A stretch of DNA of 64,000 nucleotides from Corynebacterium faecale (GCF_030408735.1 NZ_CP047204.1:2108001-2172000); one strand, 5' to 3'. Numbered from the stretch's first letter, positions 34,776 through 43,848 are shown. Notes: generated from the sequence alone by a model not told the origin. Numbers and translations: made by a program.

Positions 34776-34860
34776 GCAGCCCCCTCAACTTGGCCCTAAC
34801 CCTCGGCCCTGACCCATGCGGTGCCGCGCCCCCATGATTGTCACTTCCCACGTCACGCTC

Positions 34861-34866
34861 TACCCT
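34861..34866 (+). promoter_or_regulatory. -10 element of GH15 gene, leaderless
   Basis: TACCCT ends seven bases before ATG 34874. Confidence 0.45.
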
Positions 34867-34873
34867 GGCAGGC

Positions 34874-36706
34874 ATGGAAAAAACCACGAGCACAGCACAG
34901 TCCGTACCGCTGGATACCCCACTGGAGGACTACACGCTGTTGTCAGACACCCACACCGGTGCCCTGCTGTCACGCAATGGCAGCATCGACTGGCTGTGTC
35001 TACCCAGGTTTGATTCGCAGGCGGTGTTCACCCGGCTCCTCGGAGACCATGATCATGGCCACTGGAGCCTGCGGGTCGCGGACGGTGAAGTGATCAGCCA
35101 TGCCTACCTGGGTGATTCGTTTGTGGTGCAGACCGTATGGCGTTCCGAAACCGGCACGGCGCGCGTGGTGGATTTCATGCCTATCCACGGTCACGGTGAT
35201 ACTCTCACTGACCTGGTGCGCACCATCCACTGCATTGAAGGTGAGGTGGATGTGGAGGCCACACTGCGTCTGCGTTTTGATTATGGTGAGGCCACACCGT
35301 ATTTCCGGACCGAGGAATTGGATGACATGAGTGTGGTCCAGGCGGTCGCCGGCCCCAACGCGGTTTATGTCCGTGGCCCGAAAATGCCACACCGCCCTGC
35401 CAGGGACTGCCACGCTGGAACCTTCCATATGAAAGAGGGCGACACCCTGGAATGGGTGCTCACGTGGTCACCGTCCTTCGATGAACATCCGCCGCTGCCG
35501 GATTATTCACGTTCCCTTGAGGCCACGTTGGCGTTCTGGTCCTCCTGGGTGGAAGACCTGCCCCAACAGAAGCTTTACGACGCCGAGGTTCGCCGCTCCA
35601 TGCTCGTCCTACGGGCCCTCACGGATCTGAAAACAGGTGGCATCGTGGCCGCACCGACGACATCCCTCCCCGAGGATTTCGGTGGTGTCCGCAACTGGGA
35701 TTACCGGTTTGTGTGGTTGCGTGATTCCGCCCTGACCATTGAGTCCCTGGTGGAGTACGGCTTTTCACGTGCCGCGCTGCAGTGGCGAACCTGGCTGTTG
35801 CGCGCCATCGCCGGTGATCCGGAAAACCTCCGCATCATGTACGGACTCGGCGGTGAGAGGCACCTCCCAGAGCGGGAACTACCCCACCTGCGTGGGTATG
35901 AAAACTCGGTGCCTGTGCGGGTGGGCAACGGGGCCGCCGAGCAGTACCAGGCCGATGTTGTCGGTGAAGTGATGGTGGCATTGGAGACACTGCGCCGCGC
36001 CGGCTGCAAGGAGGATGAGTTCTCCTGGGGCATGCAGAAGGCCATGCTGCAGTTCCAGGAGGAGAATTACGACCGCAAGGACCAGGGAATCTGGGAGATG
36101 CGCTCGGAACCCCAGTACTTCACCCACGGGCGTGCCTCCATGTGGGCGGCCTTCGACCGCGGCGTGAAGGCAGTAGAAGAATACGGTCTGGATGGCCCGG
36201 TCGAACACTGGCGGGAGCTCCGCGACCGCCTCTGCGCTGAGATCATGGAACACGGTTACAACGAGGAAATCCAGTCCTTCACCCAGTGTTATGACAACAC
36301 CCAGGTGGATGCCTCACTCCTGCACCTGGTCCAGATCGGTTTCATCTCCGCCACCGACCCGAAGATGCTCAGCACTGTCGCCCGCATTGAGCAAGAGCTG
36401 CTGGATGACTATGGTTTCCTGCACCGCTACATCACGGACGGCTCCGATGGGCTGGCTGGCGATGAGTACCCCTTCATCATCTGTTCCTTCTGGCTGGTGG
36501 AGCAGTACGCTATTTCCGGGCGGTTGGATGATGCCAAGGAAATGATGGCCCGTATCCTCTCGGTGCAGAGTCCACTCGGTCTGCTGGCGGAGGAATACTC
36601 CACCTCACATCAGCGGATGGCCGGGAACTATCCACAGGCCTTCTCCCACATCGGCCTGATCAGTGCGGCACGCGCCATCAATTTTGAGGAAGCCCGGAAC
36701 AGGTAG
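34874..36706 (+). CDS. Glycoside hydrolase family 15 protein (glucoamylase/trehalase type)
   Basis: 610 residues. N-terminal beta domain (LEDYTLLSDTHTGALLSRNG, SIDWLCLPRFDSQAVFTRLL) and C-terminal (alpha/alpha)6 barrel: the general-acid region RNWDYRFVWLRDSALTIESL and the general-base glutamate in GLAGDEYPFIICSFWLVEQY. This is the bacterial GH15 clan that includes mycobacterial trehalase Rv2402; trehalose or alpha-glucan hydrolysis is likely. No signal peptide, so cytosolic. ATG 34874 is set by the leaderless -10 rather than the longer frame to 34838. Followed by the YtxH-like gene after 58 bases. Confidence 0.88.
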   Translation: MEKTTSTAQSVPLDTPLEDYTLLSDTHTGALLSRNGSIDWLCLPRFDSQAVFTRLLGDHDHGHWSLRVADGEVISHAYLGDSFVVQTVWRSETGTARVVDFMPIHGHGDTLTDLVRTIHCIEGEVDVEATLRLRFDYGEATPYFRTEELDDMSVVQAVAGPNAVYVRGPKMPHRPARDCHAGTFHMKEGDTLEWVLTWSPSFDEHPPLPDYSRSLEATLAFWSSWVEDLPQQKLYDAEVRRSMLVLRALTDLKTGGIVAAPTTSLPEDFGGVRNWDYRFVWLRDSALTIESLVEYGFSRAALQWRTWLLRAIAGDPENLRIMYGLGGERHLPERELPHLRGYENSVPVRVGNGAAEQYQADVVGEVMVALETLRRAGCKEDEFSWGMQKAMLQFQEENYDRKDQGIWEMRSEPQYFTHGRASMWAAFDRGVKAVEEYGLDGPVEHWRELRDRLCAEIMEHGYNEEIQSFTQCYDNTQVDASLLHLVQIGFISATDPKMLSTVARIEQELLDDYGFLHRYITDGSDGLAGDEYPFIICSFWLVEQYAISGRLDDAKEMMARILSVQSPLGLLAEEYSTSHQRMAGNYPQAFSHIGLISAARAINFEEARNR

Positions 36707-36764
36707 GCTGTACCGTGTTCCTTCCGATGCACCTCAAATATCTTCTAGGGAGAGTTATCCACCC

Positions 36765-37007
36765 ATGATCCAGCTTGTGATCGGCGCTGCCGCTGGCTAC
36801 GTCTTAGGCACCAAGGCCGGGCGTAAGCGATACCACCAGATCAAAAAGGGATACGAGACCGCCATCAATTCACCGGTGACCAAGTCAGCGGTGAATGCCA
36901 CGCGTCGGGCGATTGCCAACAGGCTCGACCCGGAGCCACGGATGAAGGAAGTGCGCAACCTCCGCACACAGGATGGTCACACCGTCTTGGAGCCAGACCA
37001 GGACTAG
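36765..37007 (+). CDS. Small YtxH-like membrane-anchored protein
   Basis: 80 residues from ATG 36765, preceded by AGGGAGAG (36747-36754). Begins MIQLVIGAAAGYVLGTKAGR, a short hydrophobic glycine-rich segment then KAGRKRYHQIKKGYE, the pattern of YtxH-like/actinobacterial envelope small proteins. The rest is basic and helical. One membrane helix, N-terminus out or buried. Function unknown. A TATCTT (36739-36744) may be its own promoter. Convergent with dnaG, with twelve bases between stops. Confidence 0.75.
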   Translation: MIQLVIGAAAGYVLGTKAGRKRYHQIKKGYETAINSPVTKSAVNATRRAIANRLDPEPRMKEVRNLRTQDGHTVLEPDQD

Positions 37008-37019
37008 CCTCGGTTCCGG

Positions 37020-38918
37020 CTATCCTCTGAACGCCCGGGCCAGCAGTTCCCGTCGGGCCTGTTCCAGGGCCACCAGATCAGAGAACAGGGAGTTGTAGGC
37101 CTGTTCATCATCGGAGGGTCGCATGCGTTGCAATTGGCTTTTCAGCACCGCGATCTGGTTGCCCACGCGGGTTTCCTGTAGACGGGACAGCACACCATCG
37201 GTGTAGGATTCCACGTCTTGCGCTTCAACCTCGATGGGTTCCATCGCCAATTCTGATACCAGTGATGTACCCAGGATGTCGGCCATGTTCTCTGACACGC
37301 TGGGCAGCCAGTCCACTCCCGGCGTGGCCTGCTCACAACCGCCCGCGGCGGCGATGGCATCACGGACCAGCCGGTAGGCGGGGTTGGTGAAACAGTCCAC
37401 CGCCAGACCATCAAAGTAGGAACCCGCCAGTTCAGGATATTGGAGCGCGATCTTCAGGGATTCCCGCTCCTGCCACAGCGCGGGGTTGCGGGGATTGGGC
37501 ATGGTCATGTTCGGTCGACGGCTCTGATCCTCCAGCTGCTGGGTATCAAAGCGGGTTGCCCGCATCTGTTTCTTCTGCTGCCGGGGGCGCCGGGATTCCT
37601 CATGGACCTGGCGCAGCACTTCAGCCGGGTCGGGCCAACCCACCCAGCCGGCGAGGAGACGGGCGTATTCGGACTGCAGGGTCTTGTCACGGATCTCCGC
37701 AACGATGGGCACCGCGCGACGCAAAGCTGACAGGCGGCCTTCCACCGTGTCATGGGAGTAGTCGGCGATGATGGACTGGATGACGAACTCGAACATGGGC
37801 ACTCTGCTTGCGACCAGGTCACGCACCGCGGCGTCACCGCGTTCCAAACGCATATCGCAGGGGTCCATGCCCTCCGGGGCGACCGCCACATAGGACTGGC
37901 CGGTGAATTTCTGGTCTCCCTCAAAGGCACGCATGGCGGCCTTCTGTCCCGCCTCGTCGCCGTCAAAGGTATAGATGAGCTCACCGCGGAAATAGTTGTC
38001 ATCGAGCATGAGTCGACGCAGCATCTGCAGGTGTTCCTCACCGAAGGCGGTGCCACAGGATGCCACGGCTGTTTCAATGCCCGCGGCATGCATGGCCATG
38101 ACATCGGTGTATCCCTCCACCACCACGGCCTGGTGGCTCTGGGCGATGGCCCGTTTGGCTGTGTCCAGACCGAACAGCACCTTGGACTTCTTGTACAACA
38201 ACGTTTCGGGCGTGTTCATGTACTTGCCCATCTTGTCGTCGTCGAAAAGCTTCCGGGCGCCGAACCCGATGACATCGCCGGAGAGGTTCTTAATCGGCCA
38301 CAACAGACGACGCTGGAACTGGTCGATGGGACCACGCCGGCCCATCTTGGTCAGGCCGGCGGCCTCCAGTTCCTTGAACTCAAAACCCTTCTTCAGCAGA
38401 TATTTGGTCAGGGTGTCCCAACCAGCCGGGGCGTATCCGCATTCGAACTGGTAGATGTGTTCCTTGCTGAACCCCCGTTGCAGCAGGAAGTCCCTGCCGG
38501 GCTGGGCTTCGGGGGTTTCCAGCTGTTCACGGTAGAACTGGTGGGCAGCCTTGTTGGCCGCGATGAGACGCTGCCTGGTGCCCGGTTCCTCACGCCGCCC
38601 CGGGCCACCACCCTGATAGTTGATCTGGAAGCCGATCTTCTCAGCGCAGACCTCCACCGCCTCGGGGAAGGTGATGTGCTCCATCTCCATGAGGAAGGAG
38701 TACACATCACCGCCTTTGCCGGTGGAAAAGCAGTGGTAATACCCACGGTTGGGTCGAACGTGGAACGACGGTGTCTTCTCATCCTTGAAGGGGCTGAGTC
38801 CCTTGAGTGAGTCTGCGCCAGCGGTTTTAAGCTGCACATAATCACCCACGATCTCCTCGATCGGGGTTCGTTCACGGATTGCCTGGATATCGCTTTCCGG
38901 TATGCGTCCCTTAGCCAT
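37020..38918 (-). CDS. dnaG: DNA primase DnaG with degenerate zinc site
   Basis: 632 residues. Synthesises RNA primers at the fork. The TOPRIM core is intact: VVVEGYTDVMAMHAAG (catalytic glutamate) and YTFDGDEAGQKAA (DxD-type metal site), with QRRLLWPIKNLSGDVIGFGARK before it and a helicase-interacting C-terminal domain. The N-terminal CHC2 zinc ribbon is altered: where C-x2-H-x17-C-x2-C is expected the protein has S42, K45, C63 and T66 (GLSPFKDEKTPSFHV and YYHCFSTGKGGDVYSF). Start ATG 38916-38918 with a TAGAGT -10 seven bases upstream; a GTG three codons earlier overlaps the -10. Convergent with the YtxH-like gene and divergent from the ribonuclease gene. Confidence 0.96.
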   Translation of the reverse strand: MAKGRIPESDIQAIRERTPIEEIVGDYVQLKTAGADSLKGLSPFKDEKTPSFHVRPNRGYYHCFSTGKGGDVYSFLMEMEHITFPEAVEVCAEKIGFQINYQGGGPGRREEPGTRQRLIAANKAAHQFYREQLETPEAQPGRDFLLQRGFSKEHIYQFECGYAPAGWDTLTKYLLKKGFEFKELEAAGLTKMGRRGPIDQFQRRLLWPIKNLSGDVIGFGARKLFDDDKMGKYMNTPETLLYKKSKVLFGLDTAKRAIAQSHQAVVVEGYTDVMAMHAAGIETAVASCGTAFGEEHLQMLRRLMLDDNYFRGELIYTFDGDEAGQKAAMRAFEGDQKFTGQSYVAVAPEGMDPCDMRLERGDAAVRDLVASRVPMFEFVIQSIIADYSHDTVEGRLSALRRAVPIVAEIRDKTLQSEYARLLAGWVGWPDPAEVLRQVHEESRRPRQQKKQMRATRFDTQQLEDQSRRPNMTMPNPRNPALWQERESLKIALQYPELAGSYFDGLAVDCFTNPAYRLVRDAIAAAGGCEQATPGVDWLPSVSENMADILGTSLVSELAMEPIEVEAQDVESYTDGVLSRLQETRVGNQIAVLKSQLQRMRPSDDEQAYNSLFSDLVALEQARRELLARAFRG

Positions 38919-38925
38919 GGTGAAC

Positions 38926-38931
38926 ACTCTA
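38926..38931 (-). promoter_or_regulatory. -10 element of dnaG, leaderless
   Basis: TAGAGT on the minus strand ends seven bases before ATG 38916-38918. Confidence 0.55.
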
Positions 38932-38974
38932 GCCCCTCATCCGGACATCGTTCCCATGCGAGGACTATGCCAAG

Positions 38975-39517
38975 ATGGAACGCATGCTGAGAAGTGGAAA
39001 CAAGACTGTAGCCGGATTCATCGGAGCCGGGCTGATCCTCGCCGCCGCCTGGATGGGCTTTGATATCAGCGGAGATGACTCCGCTGACACACCAACTCCC
39101 ACCAGCATGCCCACCACGGCAAACACCTTCCTGCCCGGGCAGAACACCAGCACGCCCGCACCCGAACCCACCACCGCCAGCCCCGGGCAGAACACCATCA
39201 GCGGTCTGCCCACCTGCACCACGCTGGAACTGCCCAACCAGGCCGATCTGGTCATCGGGGACATCCTGGCCGGAGGCCCCTTCGATTACCCCGATAATGA
39301 TGGGGTGCGCTTCGGAAACTATGAAGGCATCCTCCCCGATGAGTCCAACAACTACTACCGTGAGTACACGGTGGAAACCCCAGGGCTGAATCACCGTGGG
39401 CCGCTGCGTATCGTCACCGGCGGAACCCAGGCCACCGACCCGGAGGTCTGGTATTTCACCGAGGATCACTATGAGAGCTTCTGTGAGATCACCGATGCTG
39501 AGAGCGTGGAGAATTAG
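38975..39517 (+). CDS. Secreted or anchored guanyl-specific ribonuclease (barnase/RNase Sa family)
   Basis: 180 residues. Basic N-terminus and hydrophobic helix 11-28 (signal anchor or signal peptide), a Thr/Pro-rich spacer (36-76), then a microbial ribonuclease domain (77-175). Catalytic residues by alignment to RNase Sa: E130 in NNYYREYTVETPG, R145 in LRIVTGG, H165 in TEDHYESF; the IxxGGPFxY and FxNxExxLP motifs are also present. C81 and C170 fall where the RNase Sa disulfide is. Cleaves RNA after guanine. ATG 38975 or 38984 are both possible. The barstar-like gene starts three bases after its stop, so the two are co-translated. Confidence 0.88.
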   Translation: MERMLRSGNKTVAGFIGAGLILAAAWMGFDISGDDSADTPTPTSMPTTANTFLPGQNTSTPAPEPTTASPGQNTISGLPTCTTLELPNQADLVIGDILAGGPFDYPDNDGVRFGNYEGILPDESNNYYREYTVETPGLNHRGPLRIVTGGTQATDPEVWYFTEDHYESFCEITDAESVEN

Positions 39518-39520
39518 ACC

Positions 39521-39781
39521 ATGGACATCGTGATCAGAGGCACGTTCCATGACCGGCAGGATTTCTTCGGTCTGATTGGCAGGGCGGCCTGGGGTCTCGA
39601 ACGCCCCTCCCCCACCAATTTCGACGGGCTGGCCGATCTGATCCGGGAAACCCACCTACAAAAAATCACCGTTCACGGGTCCTGGGCAGTGGAGAAGAAA
39701 ACAACCTCAACGCTCCACCGGATCTGTGAGGATCTCGGTGTGTCGCTGAGGTTGCCCGGGGACTTAAATCACGCAGGGTGA
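39521..39781 (+). CDS. Barstar-like ribonuclease inhibitor
   Basis: 86 residues, cytosolic (no signal), DIVIRGTFHDRQDFFGLIGR then PSPTNFDGLADLIRE and KITVHGSW. Size, strand-helix pattern and the NFDGLADL segment match barstar, and D35 and D39, the two aspartates that plug the active site of barnase, are at the same numbers here. It directly follows the secreted RNase gene by three bases, the arrangement of barnase-type toxin/inhibitor pairs. Proposed to neutralise the nuclease inside the cell before export. ATG 39521. Similarity is low outside these features. Confidence 0.75.
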   Translation: MDIVIRGTFHDRQDFFGLIGRAAWGLERPSPTNFDGLADLIRETHLQKITVHGSWAVEKKTTSTLHRICEDLGVSLRLPGDLNHAG

Positions 39782-39803
39782 GGTACCTCTGGGGATTTAA
39801 GCC

Positions 39804-41675
39804 TTATTCCACGGTGACCGACTTGGCCAGGTTGCGGGGCTGATCAACGTCATAGCCCTTCTCCGTGGCCACGGCGCAGGCGAAGATCTGCAGTGGCACG
39901 GTGGCCAGCAACGGCTGCATCAGGGTCGGGGCCTGCGGAATGCGGATGATGTAGTTGGCGTGCTCGTTGACAGCCTCATCGCCTTCCTCCGCGATGACAA
40001 TGGTGACGGCACCACGTGCACGGACCTCCTGAATATTGGAGACCACCTTGGCGTGGAGTGAATCACGGCCACGTGGGGATGGGACGATCACGAAGACCGG
40101 CTGACCGTCTTCCACCAGGGCGATGGGGCCATGCTTGAGTTCACCGGCTGCGAATCCCTCTGCGTGCAGGTAGGCGATCTCCTTGAGCTTCAGTGCACCT
40201 TCCAGTGCCACCGGGTAACCGACGTGGCGTCCGAGGAAGAGAACGGATTTGGCATCGACCATGGCCTGTCCGAGCTGCTTGACCTGATCTTCGTTGTCGA
40301 TCACCTCTTGGATCTTTGCGGGCATCTCACGCAGGGAATCCAGGATCACACTCACCTCATCGGCGAACTTGTTGCCACGAAGCTGCGCCAGGTAGAGACC
40401 GAGCAGGTAGGAGGCGGTGATCTGGGCCAGGAACGCCTTGGTGGAGGCCACGGAGATCTCCGGTCCGGCATAGGTGTAGAGGGAGGCATCCGCCTCGCGG
40501 GGCAGGGTGGAACCGACGGTATTGCAGATGGCGATGACCTTGGCGCCCTGTTCACGTGCATGACGTACAGCCATGAGGGTGTCCATGGTTTCACCCGACT
40601 GGGATAGTGCCACCACCAGGGTCTTCTCGTTCACAATGGGGTCCCGGTAGCGGAACTCATGGGCCAGTTCCACCTCGGTGGGGATACGGCACCAGTGTTC
40701 GATGGCATAACGTGCCACCTGACCTGCGTAGGCCGCGGTGCCGCAGGCAACCACGATGATCTTGTCCGCGGACCGCAGTACGGATTCATCGATACGCAGT
40801 TCATCCAGGACCAGCTTGCCTTCCTCGTCGAGGCGGCCCAAGAGGGTATCGCGCACGGCGGCGGGCTGGTCGTGGATCTCCTTGTCCATGAAGGAGTGGA
40901 ATCCACCCTTCTCTGCAGCGGCGGCGTCCCACTCCACGGCGAAAGGCTTGCCTACCGCCGGGGTGCCGTCGAAGTTGGTGATCTCATAGGAATCGGCGGT
41001 GATGGTGACGATCTGGTCATTGCCCATCTCCACAGCGTTGCGGGTGTAGTCAATGAAACCGGAGACATCGGAGCCCAGGAAGTTCTCCCCCTCGCCCAGG
41101 CCGATCACCAGTGGTGAATTGCGGCGCGCGGCCACGATCCGGTCACCGTGCTCAGCGTGGATGGCCAGGAGGGTGAACGCACCTTCAAGGCGCTGACCGG
41201 TCAGCTGCATGGCCAGGGTGAGGTCACCGTTACCCTCAGTCTTGTAGATCTCTCCCAGCAGGGTGGCCGCCACCTCAGTATCAGTGGAGGAGACGAAGTT
41301 ATAGCCCTTGGACACCAGCTCGGCACGGAGTTCGGAGAAGTTCTCGATGATGCCGTTGTGCACCACGGCCAGCTGTCCACCGGCCACCACGTGCGGGTGG
41401 GCGTTGACATCGGTGGGTCCACCGTGGGTGGCCCAGCGGGTGTGGCCGATTCCGAGGATCGACTGCGGCAGCGGAGCGCGGGCTATCTCGCCGTCCAGTG
41501 CAGCGACCTTGCCTGCCTTCTTCCGGAAGTTGATCTCCCCGTCCGAGTAGACAGCCACGCCTGCCGAGTCATATCCGCGGTATTCCAGCCGACGGAGTCC
41601 CTCGAGAACTACGTCCAGCGCATAGTAGTTGCGGGTGTCACCCGCTTGGCCAATGTATCCGACAATTCCACACAT
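39804..41675 (-). CDS. glmS: Glutamine-fructose-6-phosphate aminotransferase
   Basis: 623 residues. Makes glucosamine-6-phosphate from fructose-6-phosphate and glutamine, the first step to UDP-GlcNAc for peptidoglycan. N-terminal Ntn glutaminase: C2 nucleophile in MCGIVGYIG, GHTRWATHGGPTD and HNGIIENFSELR. Two SIS isomerase domains follow (VACGTAAYAGQVARY, ALSQSGETMDTL, and GRHVGYPVALEGALKLKEIA) and the C-terminal QIFACAVATEKGYDVDQPRNL with the active-site lysine in LAKSVTVE. Start ATG 41673-41675; TACAGT seven bases upstream indicates a leaderless message, leaving no room for a glmS ribozyme. Confidence 0.97.
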   Translation of the reverse strand: MCGIVGYIGQAGDTRNYYALDVVLEGLRRLEYRGYDSAGVAVYSDGEINFRKKAGKVAALDGEIARAPLPQSILGIGHTRWATHGGPTDVNAHPHVVAGGQLAVVHNGIIENFSELRAELVSKGYNFVSSTDTEVAATLLGEIYKTEGNGDLTLAMQLTGQRLEGAFTLLAIHAEHGDRIVAARRNSPLVIGLGEGENFLGSDVSGFIDYTRNAVEMGNDQIVTITADSYEITNFDGTPAVGKPFAVEWDAAAAEKGGFHSFMDKEIHDQPAAVRDTLLGRLDEEGKLVLDELRIDESVLRSADKIIVVACGTAAYAGQVARYAIEHWCRIPTEVELAHEFRYRDPIVNEKTLVVALSQSGETMDTLMAVRHAREQGAKVIAICNTVGSTLPREADASLYTYAGPEISVASTKAFLAQITASYLLGLYLAQLRGNKFADEVSVILDSLREMPAKIQEVIDNEDQVKQLGQAMVDAKSVLFLGRHVGYPVALEGALKLKEIAYLHAEGFAAGELKHGPIALVEDGQPVFVIVPSPRGRDSLHAKVVSNIQEVRARGAVTIVIAEEGDEAVNEHANYIIRIPQAPTLMQPLLATVPLQIFACAVATEKGYDVDQPRNLAKSVTVE

Positions 41676-41682
41676 TCCCGAA

Positions 41683-41688
41683 ACTGTA
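41683..41688 (-). promoter_or_regulatory. -10 element of glmS, leaderless
   Basis: TACAGT on the minus strand ends seven bases before ATG 41673-41675. Confidence 0.5.
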
Positions 41689-41868
41689 CATCAGGTTTTA
41701 TCTCTCGCACCACCTGAAAAGGGCAGAAATTTTCTTCATGTTTCTGACCACCGGAAACATGTGTCTATCTGCCCAAACGACACCTGTCGATTGAAAGGAA
41801 TCTCGTGTTTCCCCACGCGAAACGTAGAGTTTCCTGCCAAGATTCTCAGCGGTGTGGCAAGCAGTACA

Positions 41869-43149
41869 TCACCCCAGGAAACCCGAGATATCCGCTGCGT
41901 TCCGGGCCATGCGCTCCAGACGTGATTCCGTCATCGATGCAATCTGATCCACCACCACCCGGGCCCGTCCGGCATCTCCATCGGCTTCCAAAAACCACTG
42001 CCGGTACATCGGATCCAGGGACCCCGGCGCGCCGAGCATGAGGTAGTCATATACGCGGAAGACACGGTCGCGTTGTCGGTCTTGTCTGGCCAGGTGGCCT
42101 GGATCATCCATCACGTAGAGGACCGCCAGGGTTTTGAGTAGTTTCACTTCTCGGTCGGCCTCGGGTTGGATGACCAGATCACCGTGCATCCTTCCGACAT
42201 CGATGCCGCCCTCCAGGGCTGCAGTCCGGGTGGCACCGATCGTGGAACCGACATATCGACCCACCAGTTCGGAGGTCATTGCCTTCAGCGCCGTGTAGGA
42301 CGACAGTGTGGCCGTGAAATCCGTGGCGGCCGCCACCACGGGCAGTTCCCGCAGCTGTGCGGCACCCTCGATCAGTTCTCCGGGGTCTCCCCCGAAGGCG
42401 CGGGCGCCTTTCTCCGCCAGGGCTGCCAGTTCCACCAGATCCCACAACACGCTCAGGTCGATGCGTCCGGAGACAATGCCATCCTCCACATCATGGACGG
42501 AGTAGGCGATGTCATCAGAGAAATCCATCACCTGTGCTTCCAGGCTGGGTCGGACGTCCTCATGGCCTTCACGCATCCAGGCCAGGATCTCCGCGTCCTC
42601 GTCATAGGCTCCGTATTTACGGTTGATGGATCCGTCCTGATTGGTTTTGGTCCAGGGGTATTTGCAGGCGGCGTCCAGTGCGGCACGGGTGAGGTTGAGT
42701 CCGAAGCTTGTGCCCTCCTCCGACACCACCTTGGGTTCCAGGCGGGTGAGGATGCGCAGGGTCTGGGCATTACCCTCGAAGCCTCCGCAGTCAGCGGCGA
42801 CCTCATTGAGCGCCACCTCACCATTGTGCCCGTAGGGAGGATGACCGATGTCATGGCACAGACCAGCCAGCTCAGAGAGATCAGGGTCCAGGCCCAGACC
42901 GCTGCCCATGCCGCGGGCGATCTGCGCCACCTCCAGGGAATGGGTCAGTCGGGTCCGTGGGGTATCTCCATCGCGGGGACCCACCACTTGAGTTTTGTCG
43001 GCTAGTCGTCGTAAAGCAGCGGAGTGGAGCACGCGCGCCCGGTCGCGCGAGAAGTCGCTGCGGAAGTCGGCCTCGCTCAGGCGCAGTTCACTGGCCTTGG
43101 GCGGCTCGCGGTGCAGCCGCAGCGCATCCGTCTCATCGTAGGGGTACAT
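41869..43149 (-). CDS. dgt: dGTP triphosphohydrolase-like HD protein
   Basis: 426 residues. Hydrolyses deoxynucleoside triphosphates, releasing triphosphate. HD-domain metal site: RLTHSLEVAQIARG (first histidine), LAGLCHDIGHPPYGHNGEVA (HD pair and third histidine), and DDIAYSVHDVEDGI (last aspartate). The N-terminal FRSDFSRDRARVLHSAALRRL is typical of Dgt. GAGGAAATAG before ATG 43147-43149 is the ribosome site and also ends the neighbour: the YdcF-like stop codon (TAG) directly abuts the dgt ATG, so the two are coupled. Rv2344c-type position next to dnaG. Confidence 0.93.
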   Translation of the reverse strand: MYPYDETDALRLHREPPKASELRLSEADFRSDFSRDRARVLHSAALRRLADKTQVVGPRDGDTPRTRLTHSLEVAQIARGMGSGLGLDPDLSELAGLCHDIGHPPYGHNGEVALNEVAADCGGFEGNAQTLRILTRLEPKVVSEEGTSFGLNLTRAALDAACKYPWTKTNQDGSINRKYGAYDEDAEILAWMREGHEDVRPSLEAQVMDFSDDIAYSVHDVEDGIVSGRIDLSVLWDLVELAALAEKGARAFGGDPGELIEGAAQLRELPVVAAATDFTATLSSYTALKAMTSELVGRYVGSTIGATRTAALEGGIDVGRMHGDLVIQPEADREVKLLKTLAVLYVMDDPGHLARQDRQRDRVFRVYDYLMLGAPGSLDPMYRQWFLEADGDAGRARVVVDQIASMTESRLERMARNAADISGFLG

Positions 43150-43848
43150 CTATTTCCTCAACCTCCGTAGCTCCTCATGCCGTGCACGCCGCGAGGGCCG
43201 CAACCACGCCTGGACCGTCCGCAACGCATCCTCCAGCGGATCGGCCGCACGCTGGCCGAACACCGCCGACACATCAAGCACCATTATCCCACCCCATTCG
43301 TGTGCCACCGTGGTGAAGAAGCTTTTCGACGGAAAGGTCGCCGGTGTGTGCGGTGTCGGGGAAGGGTACGCGTCAAAGCCCATGCGGCGCGCAATGCGCA
43401 CCGCCCGGTAGGAGTGGTTGGGGTCGGTGACCACCAGCACCCGTCCCACCTCTGCCGGATCAAGGGGGTCGAAGGAGGTGCGGGTGTCATTGCCCGTGGG
43501 TTGGAGGAAGATCAGATCCGGATCCACCCCCTCCTTGAGCAGGTATTCACGGGCAACCTCGGCCTCCGTGAAACGGTCGCCGGGCAGTTTACCGCCCACG
43601 GCATAGACCCGCTGGGACTCATTCTGGCGCCACAACGTTGCGGTATGACGCAGACGCGCAGCGAACTGCCGTGACGGGCGGCCATCATATTGAGCGGTAC
43701 CCAGAACAAGGATGGACGTGATCTCATGCCGGTCATTGGGACGACGCCACAGTGCATAAGCCTGACTGCGGATGATCGGTTGCAGCACCAACACACACTT
43801 CACGGCAATCGATGCCAACAACACACGGGGAATTTTTCTCACCTTCAC
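43150..43848 (-). CDS. YdcF/SanA-like DUF218 protein
   Basis: 232 residues, GTG start at 43846-43848. N-terminal hydrophobic helix IPRVLLASIAVKCVLVLQPI (about 5-24) is probably a membrane anchor. The DUF218 domain follows: SILVLGTAQYDGRPSRQFAA, AVGGKLPGDRFTEAEVAREY, RVLVVTDPNHSYRAVRIARR, and AHEWGGI. SanA/ElyC/YdcF proteins are linked to envelope integrity and lipid carrier metabolism in E. coli. Abuts dgt and is divergent from the TPM-domain gene by 45 bases. Confidence 0.8.
   Translation of the reverse strand: MKVRKIPRVLLASIAVKCVLVLQPIIRSQAYALWRRPNDRHEITSILVLGTAQYDGRPSRQFAARLRHTATLWRQNESQRVYAVGGKLPGDRFTEAEVAREYLLKEGVDPDLIFLQPTGNDTRTSFDPLDPAEVGRVLVVTDPNHSYRAVRIARRMGFDAYPSPTPHTPATFPSKSFFTTVAHEWGGIMVLDVSAVFGQRAADPLEDALRTVQAWLRPSRRARHEELRRLRK

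Noticed and set aside
37752..38810. 352-codon frame antisense to dnaG
   Set aside because: Shadow of the dnaG coding strand; low-complexity translation and no ribosome site. Similar shadows over dgt (42166-43005), glyS (47519-48676) and era (52575-53537) were dropped for the same reason.
41676..41868. glmS ribozyme in the glmS leader
   Set aside because: The TACAGT -10 lies seven bases before the ATG, leaving no leader, and no ribozyme core is visible.
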